A stretch of 54,149 nucleotides of DNA from an uncultured Clostridia bacterium (GTDB lineage Bacteria; Bacillota; Clostridia; TANB77; CAG-508). Below, piece after piece: positions 15,953-25,707 of this stretch. The notes under the pieces are model-generated. The model saw only the letters and a program-made list of their open reading frames with translations, had not been told where the DNA came from and did no database searches. The DNA is taken from the NCBI GenBank assembly GCA_947630235.1, contig CANRGN010000010.1, positions 1 through 54,149 of the forward strand, read 5' to 3'. Every line of letters begins with the position of its first letter. Within the stretch, counting starts at the first letter, position 1. The position numbers and the translations under genes are program-made.

Positions 15953-17642
15953 TTAATATGATTTTCTAATATCTTTTAAATTTATTTGAATATTTTTTAT
16001 CCCTCTATATTCATTAACTTCAAGAACTCCTAATATATCCACTTTATCTCCAAGTAAAAAATCGTTTACATAACCTCCCATATAAAAACCTATTGCATCA
16101 ATAAGCATATTTCCGATCTTTTAATGTTAATTTTAGATGTTTTCCTTCAGATAGAGCTCTTATCGAATCTATTCGTAAATTTTTATATATAAATACAGGC
16201 ATTTTATTAGCTTCACCAAATGGCTCTAGTAATTTTAAATCTTCAATTGTTTCTAGATTTATTTCTTCACTAGTAATAACCTTATCAACATCAACAACAG
16301 GAATAATTTCATCAATTTTACAACTTTTTGCAATATTTTCAAAATTAGCTCTAAACTGTTCAAATTTATCTTTTTTTAAAGTTAAACCAACAGCCATTTC
16401 ATGTCCACCATATTTTTCTAAATATTTACTCGATTTGCATAATGCATCATGTAAATCAAAACCAGGAATACTTCTTCCAGATCCTTTTCCTTCATCATTT
16501 TCAAAACAAACCAAAATACTAGGTTTAAAATACATATCTGTAATTTTAGAAGATACAATTCCAATAACACCATGATGCCAATTTTCAGCTCCTAATATAA
16601 TTGCTGAATTTTCTTCTAAATTATTATCTTCAATCATTTGAATTGCTTCATCAAAAATTCTTTTTTCTATATCTTGTCTTTGTCTATTATAATTATTTAA
16701 ATTTGTAGTTATGTTATTAGCTTCTATAAAATTATCTGTTAAAAATAATTGCAATGCTTCTTCTTCATGTCCCATTCTACCACAAGCGTTTATTCTAGGA
16801 GCAATTCCAAAAGAAACTGTATTTGAATTTACTTCTTTATATCCAATAGCCTTTAATAATGTTTTTAATCCTGGATTCCTTGTTTGCTCTACAAGTTTTA
16901 ATCCAAGTTTAGCTATTACTCTATTTTCATCAATCAAAGGAACAATATCTGAAATTGTACCAATACATACTATATCTAAATATTTTAAATATTCTTTTTC
17001 TTCTAGGCCAAGCTTTCTAGATAAAGCTTGAATTATTTTAAAACAAACTCCTACACCTGCTAAATTTCTATTTGGATAAATATTATCTTTTCTTTTACAA
17101 TCTACAACAGCAATAGCATTTGGTAATTCATCTAATGGTTCATGATGATCGGTTACTATAACCTCCATTCCCAAACTATTTGCATAATTTATTTCTTCTA
17201 TTCCAGAAATTCCACAATCAACTGTAATTATAAGTTTATATCCTTGATCATAAATTTCTTTTATGGCATTCATATTTAATCCATAGCCTTCATTTAATCT
17301 ATTAGGTATTCTATATCCACAAGAAAAACCTCTCTCTTGTAAAAACTTTTTTAATACTGTAATACTAGTAATTCCATCAACATCATAATCACCATAAATA
17401 ATTGTTTTCTCTTGATTTTTAATTGCTTGTAGGATTCTATCAATTGCAATTTTCATATCTGGCATTAAAAATGGGTCATGAAAATCTTCTCTTGTAGGAT
17501 TTAAAAATACTCTAATATCTTCATCTCTTGTAATGTTTCTATTAACTAAGATATTTGCTAATAGTTCTGAAATATTATGTTTTTTTGAAATTTCTTCAAT
17601 TAATTCTTCGTTTTTCTCACATATTTCCCACTTCTTATTCAT
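15953..17642 (-). CDS. recJ: Single-strand exonuclease RecJ, read through a +1 frameshift at CGG
   Basis: A 562-residue 5'-3' single-strand DNA exonuclease of the DHH family, in two frames. Residues 1-509 run from ATG at 17642 and hold the DHH motifs (GDYDVDG, TVDCGIS, TDHHEP) and DHHA1 (GGHEMAVG). At 16113-16115 the frame meets CGG and stops five codons later at TGA. Moving +1 reads GGA AAT ATG and gives 53 more residues (IDAIGFYMGGYVNDF and so on), which match the C-terminal OB domain of RecJ, including NEYRGIKNIQI and LKDIR, and end at 15953. The extra base is the C of CGG. It may be a decoded +1 shift, a pseudogene or a sequence error; the pattern across four genes favours decoding. It is the first gene of an operon with relA. 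Confidence 0.85.
16111..16118 (-). promoter_or_regulatory. Putative +1 frameshift site in recJ
   Basis: Minus strand: AAA GAT CGG AAA TAT in the zero frame. Skipping the C at 16115 gives GAT GGA AAT ATG. The zero frame closes at TGA five codons on. Confidence 0.65.
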
Positions 17643-17740
17643 TTTTTCTCATCCTTAAATATAATTTTTTACATTATATAACATTTTTTTATTAAATAAA
17701 AGTTTTTATAAAAATTTTTTCAAAAAAACTCAATGCTTAA

Positions 17741-17777
17741 GCTTAGCTACATAGAACCTTCCTGCTGAATAAAAAAA
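17741..17777. repeat. Short copy of the post-terminator repeat
   Basis: It matches the right end of copy A: GCTTAGCTACATAGAAC, CTTCCTGCTGAATAAAAAAA. On the minus strand its T-run is the T-run of the ylbF terminator. Confidence 0.6.
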
Positions 17778-17820
17778 TCTAATTCAATGTAAAATTTACA
17801 TTAAATTAGATTTTTTTATT
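17771..17820 (-). terminator. Terminator of ylbF
   Basis: A long AT-rich stem of about 18 bp (AAATCTAATTTAATGTAAA against its near-complement), with T-runs on both sides, lies after the ylbF stop at 17863. Confidence 0.75.
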
Positions 17821-17862
17821 ACATTTTTTATTAACTTTACTTTTTAAAAATTTACATTTAAT

Positions 17863-18195
17863 CTATAAAACATCTTTTATAGATTCACCAATAATCTTAT
17901 TTACATCTGCAATCATAAGATTAAATCTAACTTCTGCATCAAAATATTCTTTCACTTTTGGCTCTTTTACTAAAATTTCATATAAATTTTGAAGTTTTTG
18001 CATTTTTTCATCACTAGTTTTTTCGCCTTGAACTGCAAGAAGTTGTTCTTCATATCTGATTTTTTCGAATTCATCAACTTTATCTTTCAATTTTAAATCA
18101 TCTGTTACAATTTTTTTTAATTCTTTATATTCTAAATATTCTTTTGATTCTTTAATACTTTTAGCAAGTTCATTTGCCTTATCATATACATACAT
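17863..18195 (-). CDS. YlbF family regulator
   Basis: A 110-residue helical protein of the YlbF/YmcA family. In Bacillus these form a complex with YaaT that stimulates RNase Y processing and affects sporulation and competence. The family core is seen in LAKSIKESKEYLEYKELK near the N terminus and EYFDAEVRFNLMIADVNKIIGE at the C terminus. The family assignment is good; which paralogue it represents is not settled. Confidence 0.85.
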   Translation of the reverse strand: MYVYDKANELAKSIKESKEYLEYKELKKIVTDDLKLKDKVDEFEKIRYEEQLLAVQGEKTSDEKMQKLQNLYEILVKEPKVKEYFDAEVRFNLMIADVNKIIGESIKDVL

Positions 18196-18331
18196 CCTAA
18201 TCTCTCCTAAACATAAATTTTTGCTTTTTTATAATCTACTTTAGTTACAAATCTTGTTTTCCTATTATAGAAATACAAAAAAATCAATACGTATGGGCGA
18301 TTAATAACCCTTACAAAATGATTTTATTCAG

Positions 18332-18368
18332 CCTAGTTACAAAGAACTTTTCTACTGAATAAAAATAA
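18332..18368. repeat. Short copy of the post-terminator repeat
   Basis: CCTAGTTACAAAGAAC and TTTTCTACTGAATAAAA match the right end of copy A with a few changes. It abuts the stop of the GH57 gene, so the two share an AT-rich end. Confidence 0.55.
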
Positions 18369-18374
18369 TTTTTA

Positions 18375-19964
18375 TTAATAATAAATCATATAATCAATTT
18401 CTGGAAAAATATCATCTTTTTGAGCTATGTCGTACAAATACTCTGCATCAATTTTATCCTTTTTTATTTGATAATATAACTTAGTAAACCTTCCTATATG
18501 ATCCTTTATAGCTTTATGAGCATATTCAACCATAGTTCCATTTGTTATTATAAATAACCAATCACTACTTTGAGCTAAAACTAATTCTCTTGCACATTGA
18601 TTTAATGCTTGTCTTCTTAATGTATCCCCTTCATTAGGGTAAAGCCAAGCAAGTTCACACATTCTATCCCCAGCTTTGTGCAAATGTCTATGTGCATAAT
18701 CATTAGTTTGATTAAGCCATACTTCACTATATCCATTTGCACCCCAACTAGACCTACAAGGAGTAGAAACTTGAATATTAGGGAAATTATCTATATATTC
18801 ACTTGGAGTAATAAGTTTAAAATTACACTCATCATAATATATCTTTTTAAATAAAATATATAACCAATATGGTCCTTCATACCACCAATGTCCATAAAGT
18901 TCGGCATCATATGGGCATACTACAATTGGAGGTACATGCATATAACTTGACAAGTTTTCTATTTGCGCTGTTCTACAATTTAAAAAATGCCCAGCTTGAC
19001 GTTCAGCAGAATCTTTTGCCCACTGTACATCATAATAATCTTTTTCACAATCTTTACCAGTTATTCTATGATATTTTATTCCTGTATTTACTCTTACACC
19101 ATTAGTAGCAATGTAAGGTTTTATATAATCATATGGAGCATCATATCCTATATCTCTATAAAATTCTCTATAATTATAATCTCCAGGATATCCATTAATA
19201 GAGCTCCAAACTTGCTGAGATGATTCTATATCTCTAGCAAAAGCTACTATATTATCTGAAGATACTATTGGTGCATAATTTCCATAAATTGGAGTTGGAT
19301 CTGCATATAAAACACCATGTGTTTCAGTAATTACATATTCAATTCCAAATTCTCTTAAATACTTATCTGCTTCTGGTACATAACCACATTCTGGAAGCCA
19401 AATTCCTCTAGGTTGTTTGCCAAAATATTTTTTATAACAATTTACGCCAATTGCAATTTGAGCTCTAACAGTTTTTTCATTAACATATAATATAGGAAAA
19501 TATCCATGAGTAGCACCACATGTTATAATTTCTAGTACTCCTATATCTTGAAAATGTTTAAAACCTGTAATTAAATTACATTTATATACATCTTTGTAAA
19601 TATGTAAATCATTTTTATACCTATCTAAATAATAATATGATAATTTATTACATCTTTCATCATAAGTTGTTCTTTCAGTTTCTTTTTCGCAAAGCTCAAT
19701 ATGCTTTTCTAAATATTCTATATATCTTTCTTGCAATAATTTATTATCAAGCATATTTAAAAGAGGTGGAGTCATTGTCATTGTTAATCTAAAATCCACT
19801 TTTTCTTCTTCTAATTTTTGAAAATTTAATAAAAGCGGAATATAACATTCTGATATTGCTTCAAACAACCATTCCTCTTCTAAATAATCCTTACTTTCAG
19901 GATGATGTATATATGGTAAATGTGCATGTAGTATAAAACTAACATATCCTTTTATATTTTTCAT
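18375..19964 (-). CDS. GH57 1,4-alpha-glucan branching enzyme-like protein (DUF1957)
   Basis: A 529-residue protein of the GH57/DUF1957 type, expected to introduce alpha-1,6 branches into glucan. The N-terminal HAHLPY motif is at residues 13-18. The nucleophile region is WLPECGY (near 185) and the acid region is PYDAELYGHWW. The fold ends in a helical C-terminal domain. There is no signal peptide, so it is cytoplasmic. It starts 23 bases after the DUF4912 gene; the divergent GT4 synthase suggests a joint role in making or storing glucan. Confidence 0.88.
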   Translation of the reverse strand: MKNIKGYVSFILHAHLPYIHHPESKDYLEEEWLFEAISECYIPLLLNFQKLEEEKVDFRLTMTMTPPLLNMLDNKLLQERYIEYLEKHIELCEKETERTTYDERCNKLSYYYLDRYKNDLHIYKDVYKCNLITGFKHFQDIGVLEIITCGATHGYFPILYVNEKTVRAQIAIGVNCYKKYFGKQPRGIWLPECGYVPEADKYLREFGIEYVITETHGVLYADPTPIYGNYAPIVSSDNIVAFARDIESSQQVWSSINGYPGDYNYREFYRDIGYDAPYDYIKPYIATNGVRVNTGIKYHRITGKDCEKDYYDVQWAKDSAERQAGHFLNCRTAQIENLSSYMHVPPIVVCPYDAELYGHWWYEGPYWLYILFKKIYYDECNFKLITPSEYIDNFPNIQVSTPCRSSWGANGYSEVWLNQTNDYAHRHLHKAGDRMCELAWLYPNEGDTLRRQALNQCARELVLAQSSDWLFIITNGTMVEYAHKAIKDHIGRFTKLYYQIKKDKIDAEYLYDIAQKDDIFPEIDYMIYY

Positions 19965-19987
19965 TAAAATCTCCTTTTTAGTTACTA

Positions 19988-21052
19988 TTATAAAAATCTA
20001 CTACTAGTCATGCTACTTGAAGGGTTGCCTGCTGAACCAGGATTATTCAAATCAAACATAACATTATTCATCTCATCTTTGTATATTATTTTATATAAAT
20101 CATAAACATTATAAACTTTTGCAATTCCGTTTACTAATGTTGTTATATCTTTTTTATTCTCTTCTTTTGTTTTTACATTTCTATATAGAACATATTGATT
20201 TAAATTCTCAAACAAAACATGATCATTTGGAACTTCTAAAGTATTAGAGCTAACTATTTCTATATAATCATTTTGAAGATTAATATTTTCTTCTTGAATA
20301 ATTTGTTGTGTTTCTTTAACAAATTTTGGATATTCTTTAAATTTTCTACCAAGTTGAACTGTGTATTTATTTTTTGAATCTTTAATATCTATATACCAAC
20401 TATTTGCAAAATCATTTATTGGGATTTCATACGTATAATTTAATTCTTCGTTATGAACTAATAATACAGGATATGTTTTTTCAAAAAAATCTTCCCCAAA
20501 AGCTTTTCTATACTTTTCTATATCACTATCTGCTATATCCCAATAAATAAATAATCTTTTAGGAGTTTGAGCTAATATTTTAACTACAGTTTCGTTATAT
20601 CTATATGGAAGATCATAATATTCTGGTAAATAATCAGATTGTTCTATATTTTCATCTAAAGAAGAAGTTTTATCAGGATTCCTTTTGAAAAATTCTTTAA
20701 TTCTATCTAATAATTTTAAATCTTTTTGTTCTTCTGATAATTCATTCGAAAGAATATTTTTTTCTTTAATTTTTGGAAGCAATTTTTTTTCTTTTGCTTT
20801 AGTTTTTGGTAATTCTTTATTCACCTTATTTTTTGGTAATGCTTTTTTTTCTTTAATTTTTGGTAATTCTTTTTTTAAAATATCTTTAAAATCATTTTGT
20901 TTTGATGTTTCTTTAATTTTTGTAGATTCATCTTTCTTATTAGTTAAAGTTTCATCTACGTTTTGTACATTCTTAGCTAAAACTTTTTTTTCTACCCAAG
21001 TCTTCTCTTTTTTTAGTACTTTTTCTTCATCATCGATTTTTTTATTAGGCAT
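19988..21052 (-). CDS. DUF4912 domain protein
   Basis: A 354-residue protein. Residues 1-130 are Lys/Glu/Pro-rich low complexity, with repeated LPK-I/K-EKK segments. The DUF4912 domain (about 150-290) has RLFIYWDIADSDIEKYRK and a following beta-rich part. In other bacteria DUF4912 proteins lie beside glycogen genes, as here; some resemble carbohydrate-binding folds, but I cannot assign a ligand. The start at 21052 is chosen for AGGAGG just upstream; the open frame extends 52 codons further with no ribosome site. Confidence 0.8.
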   Translation of the reverse strand: MPNKKIDDEEKVLKKEKTWVEKKVLAKNVQNVDETLTNKKDESTKIKETSKQNDFKDILKKELPKIKEKKALPKNKVNKELPKTKAKEKKLLPKIKEKNILSNELSEEQKDLKLLDRIKEFFKRNPDKTSSLDENIEQSDYLPEYYDLPYRYNETVVKILAQTPKRLFIYWDIADSDIEKYRKAFGEDFFEKTYPVLLVHNEELNYTYEIPINDFANSWYIDIKDSKNKYTVQLGRKFKEYPKFVKETQQIIQEENINLQNDYIEIVSSNTLEVPNDHVLFENLNQYVLYRNVKTKEENKKDITTLVNGIAKVYNVYDLYKIIYKDEMNNVMFDLNNPGSAGNPSSSMTSSRFL

Positions 21053-21182
21053 GATTTTCCTCCTTTGTATATTTTGGTATATTCTCTCAATTTCAAATAT
21101 ATTATATAGTATACTAAAATATAAATAAAAACAATAGAAAAATTTAATTTTTTTTTTGAATATTTTTTTGTTATAATTTTGT

Positions 21183-21226
21183 AAACAAAAAAACACATTT
21201 TTTTTCATTTTTTTTCATTTTTTTTG
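21183..21226. repeat. Poly-T tandem repeat in the divergent promoter region
   Basis: Three units of TTTTTTTTCA-like sequence lie between the divergent DUF4912 and GT4 genes, directly upstream of the GT4 promoter. The tract could vary in length and could act as an upstream (UP-like) element. Confidence 0.45.
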
Positions 21227-21255
21227 TTTACATTTTATATTTTTTTAGATAAAAT
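21227..21255 (+). promoter_or_regulatory. Promoter of the GT4 gene
   Basis: TTTACA (21227-21232), 17 bases, TAAAAT (21250-21255) on the plus strand, about 60 bases before the start codon. Confidence 0.6.
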
Positions 21256-21316
21256 ATAAGAAAAATATGGCAAAATGGTTTTTTACTACAAAAGATTGTT
21301 GAAAGGAGCAAAACTA

Positions 21317-22600
21317 ATGAAAATATTAATGCTATCATGGGAATATCCCCCAAGAGTCGTTGGAGGTATTTCAAGAGTAGTTCACGACTTGTCACATCGT
21401 CTTATAAAAGATGGTCATGATGTTACTGTTGTAACATATAGAGATGGTGATGTACCATATTTTGAAAATGATGAAGGTGTTATGGTTCATAGAGTGGACA
21501 ATTTTATGATATCATCAAATAATTTTATTGATTGGATTATGCAACTTAACTTTAATATGATAGCAAAAACAGGTGAAATCATTGAAAAAGAAGGAAAATT
21601 TGATGTTATTCATGCTCACGATTGGCTTGTTGCTTATGCTGCAAAAACTTTAAAACAAGCATATAGTACTCCGATGATTGCTACTATACATGCTACAGAA
21701 GCTGGAAGAAATAGTGGTATTCAAGGAGAAACACAAAAATACATAAATGATACAGAATGGATGCTTACTTATGAAGCTTCAGAGGTTATAGTCAATAGTA
21801 ATTACATGAAAAATGAATTACAAAGATTATTTGGATTACCATTTGAAAAAATAAATGTTGTTCCTAATGGAATCAATTTAAATTTATTTAATGGAATTGA
21901 AAGAGATTACGATTTTAGAAGACAATATGCTATGGATAATGAAAAAATAATATTATTTATGGGCAGACTTGTTTATGAAAAAGGAATTCAACATCTTATA
22001 GCTGCTATGCCAAAAATATTAGAAAATTATCATGATGCAAAATTAATTGTTGCTGGTAAAGGTGGAATGATAGATGAACTTAGAAATCAGGTAAATTATT
22101 TAGGACTTGGAAATAAAGTTTATTTTACTGGATATTTAAGTTCAAAAAATGTTCAAAGAATGTATAAATGTGCAGATATATCAGTTTTCCCTAGTACATA
22201 TGAGCCATTTGGAATTGTTACTTTAGAAGCAATGCTAGCTGGAACTCCTGTTGTTGTTTCTGATATTGGTGGTTTAAATGAAATTGTTGATCATAGAGTA
22301 AATGGAATGAAAAGCTATGCTGGAAATCCTAATTCGCTTGCAGATTCAATATTAACACTTTTATTTGATCATAAATTATGTGATGAAATGGTAAAAAATG
22401 CAAAAACTAAAGTAAAAAATGAATATAATTGGAATAAAATTGCTCAAGATACACACTTTACTTATCAAAAAGCTATTTGCGAAACTATGGCAGAACGTCA
22501 AGCAAAACAAAATGCTCAAGAAGCTGCAGAAAAAGCAAAGAAAAAAACTGGAGAGCTTTCAAACTTACTATCTTTCAAAAAACGTCAAGCATTTGCTTAA
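21317..22600 (+). CDS. GT4 glucan/glycogen synthase-like glycosyltransferase
   Basis: A 427-residue GT-B enzyme of family GT4. The N-terminal sugar-acceptor loop is WEYPPRVVGGISRVV, as in archaeal and clostridial GlgA-like enzymes. The donor-binding E-x7-E motif is EPFGIVTLE near residue 308. The substrate is probably a nucleotide-glucose, with glucan as acceptor, because GH57 and DUF4912 genes lie divergently beside it. The start at 21317 is set by GAAAGGAG 9 bases upstream; the ORF opens earlier without a ribosome site. The last 45 residues are Ala/Lys-rich. Confidence 0.85.
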   Translation: MKILMLSWEYPPRVVGGISRVVHDLSHRLIKDGHDVTVVTYRDGDVPYFENDEGVMVHRVDNFMISSNNFIDWIMQLNFNMIAKTGEIIEKEGKFDVIHAHDWLVAYAAKTLKQAYSTPMIATIHATEAGRNSGIQGETQKYINDTEWMLTYEASEVIVNSNYMKNELQRLFGLPFEKINVVPNGINLNLFNGIERDYDFRRQYAMDNEKIILFMGRLVYEKGIQHLIAAMPKILENYHDAKLIVAGKGGMIDELRNQVNYLGLGNKVYFTGYLSSKNVQRMYKCADISVFPSTYEPFGIVTLEAMLAGTPVVVSDIGGLNEIVDHRVNGMKSYAGNPNSLADSILTLLFDHKLCDEMVKNAKTKVKNEYNWNKIAQDTHFTYQKAICETMAERQAKQNAQEAAEKAKKKTGELSNLLSFKKRQAFA

Positions 22601-22610
22601 AAATAATATA

Positions 22611-22639
22611 TAGACGACCAAAAAGTCGTCTATTTTTTT
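22611..22639 (+). terminator. Terminator of the GT4 gene
   Basis: TAGACGAC and GTCGTCTA form an 8-bp stem with a six-base loop, followed by seven T on the plus strand. Confidence 0.85.
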
Positions 22640-22647
22640 CTTAATTT

Positions 22648-23490
22648 TTATTTTAAATATAATGTTGGATTTACAGCCATTTCATCTTTATACATTTCAA
22701 AATGAAGATGAGGTTCATCTAATACTTCAAAACTTGCTGTTTCACCTATTGTTGCTATTGTATCTCCTTTACTTACTTTATCTCCTTCTTTAACAAATTC
22801 TGTTGTAAGTAAATTTGAATAAACTGTTTTATATCCATCTTGATGTGTAATTGTTATTGTTAAACCGTATCTTGGGTCTGTTTTTATACTTTCAACTGTA
22901 CCTTCCTCTGCAGATTTTACTATAGAAGTTTTATCTCCCTTTATATCAATTCCTAGATGCGTAGTCCATTCTTCTAAAGTTTTTGAATATACTAAAGTTT
23001 CGTTAGCAAAATCTTTCAATATTTCGCCATCAACTGGTGCATCAAAATCCAATTGTTTTTTACTCTCAGTTTTTACTTCTTCTTTTGGAGTTTCAACAAC
23101 TGTATTGGTTTCGTTATTATTCTCTTTTGGTTTTGTATTTGATTGTACTGAAGTATTTTCAGTTTTATTTACATTACTTTCAATTTTAGAAACACTAGTG
23201 TTTTTTGTATTATTTAAATTAGTATTAGAATTTGTATTAGTATTAACATTTGTACTAATACTACTATTAACACTAGTATTTGCACTTTGAATATTTTTAT
23301 CTGAAGTTGAACTAGCTTCTTTAGTAACATCATCTGTTTCTAATGATTCTAAACTATATTCTTCAGATTCAATTTCCATTTTATTTCCATACCAAATATA
23401 AATTGAGAATAAAACTAATGTAGCAATTATTAACACAGCTAAAAAAGTATATAAAATTTTTCTTAAAGTACTTTCATCAAAAAAATTCAT
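22648..23490 (-). CDS. spoIIQ: SpoIIQ-like M23 (LytM) peptidase-domain protein
   Basis: A 280-residue forespore membrane protein candidate. One N-terminal membrane helix (about 12-32) is followed by a long Asn/Ser/Thr-rich linker (about 60-125) and a C-terminal M23 domain (about 150-275). The domain keeps the zinc ligands in HLGID and HLHFE, so it may be an active endopeptidase, as in Clostridium, unlike Bacillus SpoIIQ. It lies 46 bases after spoIID in the sigF cluster, which supports the name. A general M23 peptidase is the alternative. Confidence 0.8.
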   Translation of the reverse strand: MNFFDESTLRKILYTFLAVLIIATLVLFSIYIWYGNKMEIESEEYSLESLETDDVTKEASSTSDKNIQSANTSVNSSISTNVNTNTNSNTNLNNTKNTSVSKIESNVNKTENTSVQSNTKPKENNNETNTVVETPKEEVKTESKKQLDFDAPVDGEILKDFANETLVYSKTLEEWTTHLGIDIKGDKTSIVKSAEEGTVESIKTDPRYGLTITITHQDGYKTVYSNLLTTEFVKEGDKVSKGDTIATIGETASFEVLDEPHLHFEMYKDEMAVNPTLYLK

Positions 23491-23536
23491 AATCTGCCTC
23501 CTTTATTTAGTAACAGTATTTGCAAATTAATGAATT

Positions 23537-24512
23537 TTATTCAACAATTTCTATATCTTTGAAATAATATTTTATTATTTCATCACATTTATATCCTTGT
23601 TTTGCTAAAACATCACTACCAGATTGACTAAGTCCAACTCCATGGCCATATCCAATTACTGAAAATTTAATATTATCGCCATCAATCGTTACAGAAAAAT
23701 TACTAGATCTTAGTCCAAATATTTTTCTTGCTTCAACTCCAGAAAGTTCTTTTGTACCTATTTTTATAGTTTTTACTCTACCACTTTCTGTATAATCTAA
23801 TATTTTTATACAATCTTGTGCTTTAAAATCTATATTAAAATCAGCATAATTTTCATGCATCTTTACAATCAACTCATCTTTTGAAAAAGTTGCTTCTGAA
23901 CTATACGCACTATATGCATCTTCTCCGAACTGTTTCTACAATTTGTAAATAAGGAAGTGTTCCGCCCCATACATTACTTGCAAGTTCAGTTTTACCTCCA
24001 CTATTGCTGTGAAAAAATGCATTTATGGGTTCGCCATTATATGTAATATACCTTTGATTTGTATCATTAACGGCTTTTACAATTTTTTCCCAATACTCAT
24101 CTCTAAATTGCTCCTCCCATCTAGCTTGTCTATTTTCTTTTGATATCCAAGCTTGGCAACAATTAGAATTATCACATATATCTGCATTTTCATGCTTACT
24201 TCCATTTTTTATTTTATATATTGTATAAGTTCTTGCAACAATAGCTTGAGCCTTCAATGCTTCTATTTCATAATTTGCTGGCATTTCTGCTGATACTACT
24301 CCATATAAATATTCATTCATATTTAATTCCTCTACACTCCCATCTAAATTATGAAGTAATTTTATATTAGAATAATCAGATTTATCTAAAACAGGTTGGG
24401 CTGAATCTACAACTTCTGAATTAGTTTCTTTAACATTAACATTTGTAAAAATTAAAGGAATAGTAAACATTAACAAAATTAAAATTAAAATATAAATAAT
24501 AATCTTTTTCAT
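23537..24512 (-). CDS. spoIID: Stage II sporulation protein D (SpoIID), read through a +1 frameshift at CGG
   Basis: A 324-residue septal lytic transglycosylase that works with SpoIIP in engulfment. It has an N-terminal membrane anchor (about 5-25) and then the SpoIID domain with SAEMPANYEIEALKAQAIVARTY, which carries the catalytic Glu. At 23925-23927 the zero frame reads GTT CGG and stops four codons later. A +1 move reads GGA GAA GAT, and the protein continues through DAYSAYSSEATFSKDELI to GYGHGVGLSQSG and the family C terminus. No other start for the second half has a ribosome site. The zero-frame product alone would lack the last third. It follows sigF by 9 bases. Confidence 0.88.
23923..23930 (-). 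promoter_or_regulatory. Putative +1 frameshift site in spoIID
   Basis: Minus strand: ACA GTT CGG AGA AGA in the zero frame. Skipping the C at 23927 gives GTT GGA GAA GAT. The zero frame closes at TAG four codons after CGG. Confidence 0.65.
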
Positions 24513-24521
24513 TCTAACCTC

Positions 24522-25229
24522 TTATGAATATGCAAGCTCCATTTTCATATCATTTAAAATTCTTCTTTCTAGCCTTGAAACTTGAACTTGAGAAATTCCT
24601 AATATTTTAGCTACTTGACTTTGAGTTTTTTCACTAAAAAATCTTAAATTTATTATTTGTTTATCTCTAGTATCTAAATTATTTACAATTTCTTTGATAG
24701 TTAAATTATCTATTATTTTATTTTGTTCATCTACTTTAGGAATAATTTTTTCAATTCTTTGACATTTACCATCTTCATAAATATCTTCATTTATAGATTC
24801 CACTTGTTTTCTAGCATCTATAGCAATAATAACATCATCTTCTTTTACATTTAAAATTTCTGCTAAAACTTTAGTATCAGGTTTCTCCATAGATTTTTTT
24901 ACATAATCATTTTCTATTTCTCTTATCTTAATACTAAGTTCTTTAATATTTCTACTTACTTTTATCATTCCATCATCTCTTATAAATTTTTTTATTTCTC
25001 CCAAAATATAAGGAACTGCAAATGTTGATAATTGATAATTATAATTTGTATCAAATCTTTTTACAGCTTTTATAAAACCAATACAAGCTATTTGATATAA
25101 ATCCTCTACTTCATAACCTTTCCCAATAAATTTTTTTACTAAACTCCAAATCAATCCATTATTATCTTTCAAAATTTTTTCAAAAATTTCCTTATCACCA
25201 TTTTGTGCTTTTATAATATCATCAAACAT
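24522..25229 (-). CDS. sigF: RNA polymerase sporulation sigma factor SigF
   Basis: A 235-residue sigma-70 family factor, the first forespore-specific sigma. Region 2 has DLYQIACIGFIKAVKRFDTNYNYQLSTFA, and region 4 has LGISQVQVSRLERRILNDM. The order spoIIAA-spoIIAB-sigF is the classical operon, so sigma-F rather than sigma-G is the clear choice. Confidence 0.96.
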   Translation of the reverse strand: MFDDIIKAQNGDKEIFEKILKDNNGLIWSLVKKFIGKGYEVEDLYQIACIGFIKAVKRFDTNYNYQLSTFAVPYILGEIKKFIRDDGMIKVSRNIKELSIKIREIENDYVKKSMEKPDTKVLAEILNVKEDDVIIAIDARKQVESINEDIYEDGKCQRIEKIIPKVDEQNKIIDNLTIKEIVNNLDTRDKQIINLRFFSEKTQSQVAKILGISQVQVSRLERRILNDMKMELAYS

Positions 25230-25237
25230 ATTCCCTC

Positions 25238-25690
25238 CTATTTACAAAATTTATTATTATCAAAAGCATATTTTTTTATTTTCTTTTTCATTGTTATTTT
25301 TGTACCTAATCCTAAAATTGATTCAACATTAAGCTCGTCCATAAAATTTTCCATAATTGCAAATCCCATTCCTGATCGTTCTAAATTTCCTTTTGTAGTA
25401 AATAAAGGTTCTTTCGCCTTTTCAACATTTTCAATTCCAACACCATTATCAGATATTTCTAATTCTACTTCATTTTCAACTAATCTTCCTTTAACAGTTA
25501 TTTTTCCTTCTACATTTGGATATGCATGTATTATAGAATTAGTAACTGCTTCTGATACAGCTGTTTTAATATCTGACAATTCCTCTATTGTTGGATCTAA
25601 TTGTGATACAAAACTGCTAACTACAGCTCTAGCAAAACCTTCATTTACAGATCTACTTAAAAATTCAACTTTCATTTCATTATTATTCAT
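25238..25690 (-). CDS. spoIIAB: Anti-sigma F factor SpoIIAB
   Basis: A 150-residue GHKL-type serine kinase that binds SigF and phosphorylates SpoIIAA. The N box is SEAVTNSIIHAY, G1 is DNGVGI and G2 is RSGMGFAIME. The spacing to sigF (8 bases) and spoIIAA (17 bases) is tight, as expected for balanced expression. Confidence 0.96.
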   Translation of the reverse strand: MNNNEMKVEFLSRSVNEGFARAVVSSFVSQLDPTIEELSDIKTAVSEAVTNSIIHAYPNVEGKITVKGRLVENEVELEISDNGVGIENVEKAKEPLFTTKGNLERSGMGFAIMENFMDELNVESILGLGTKITMKKKIKKYAFDNNKFCK

Positions 25691-25707
25691 ATATACACCT
25701 CTTCTAT

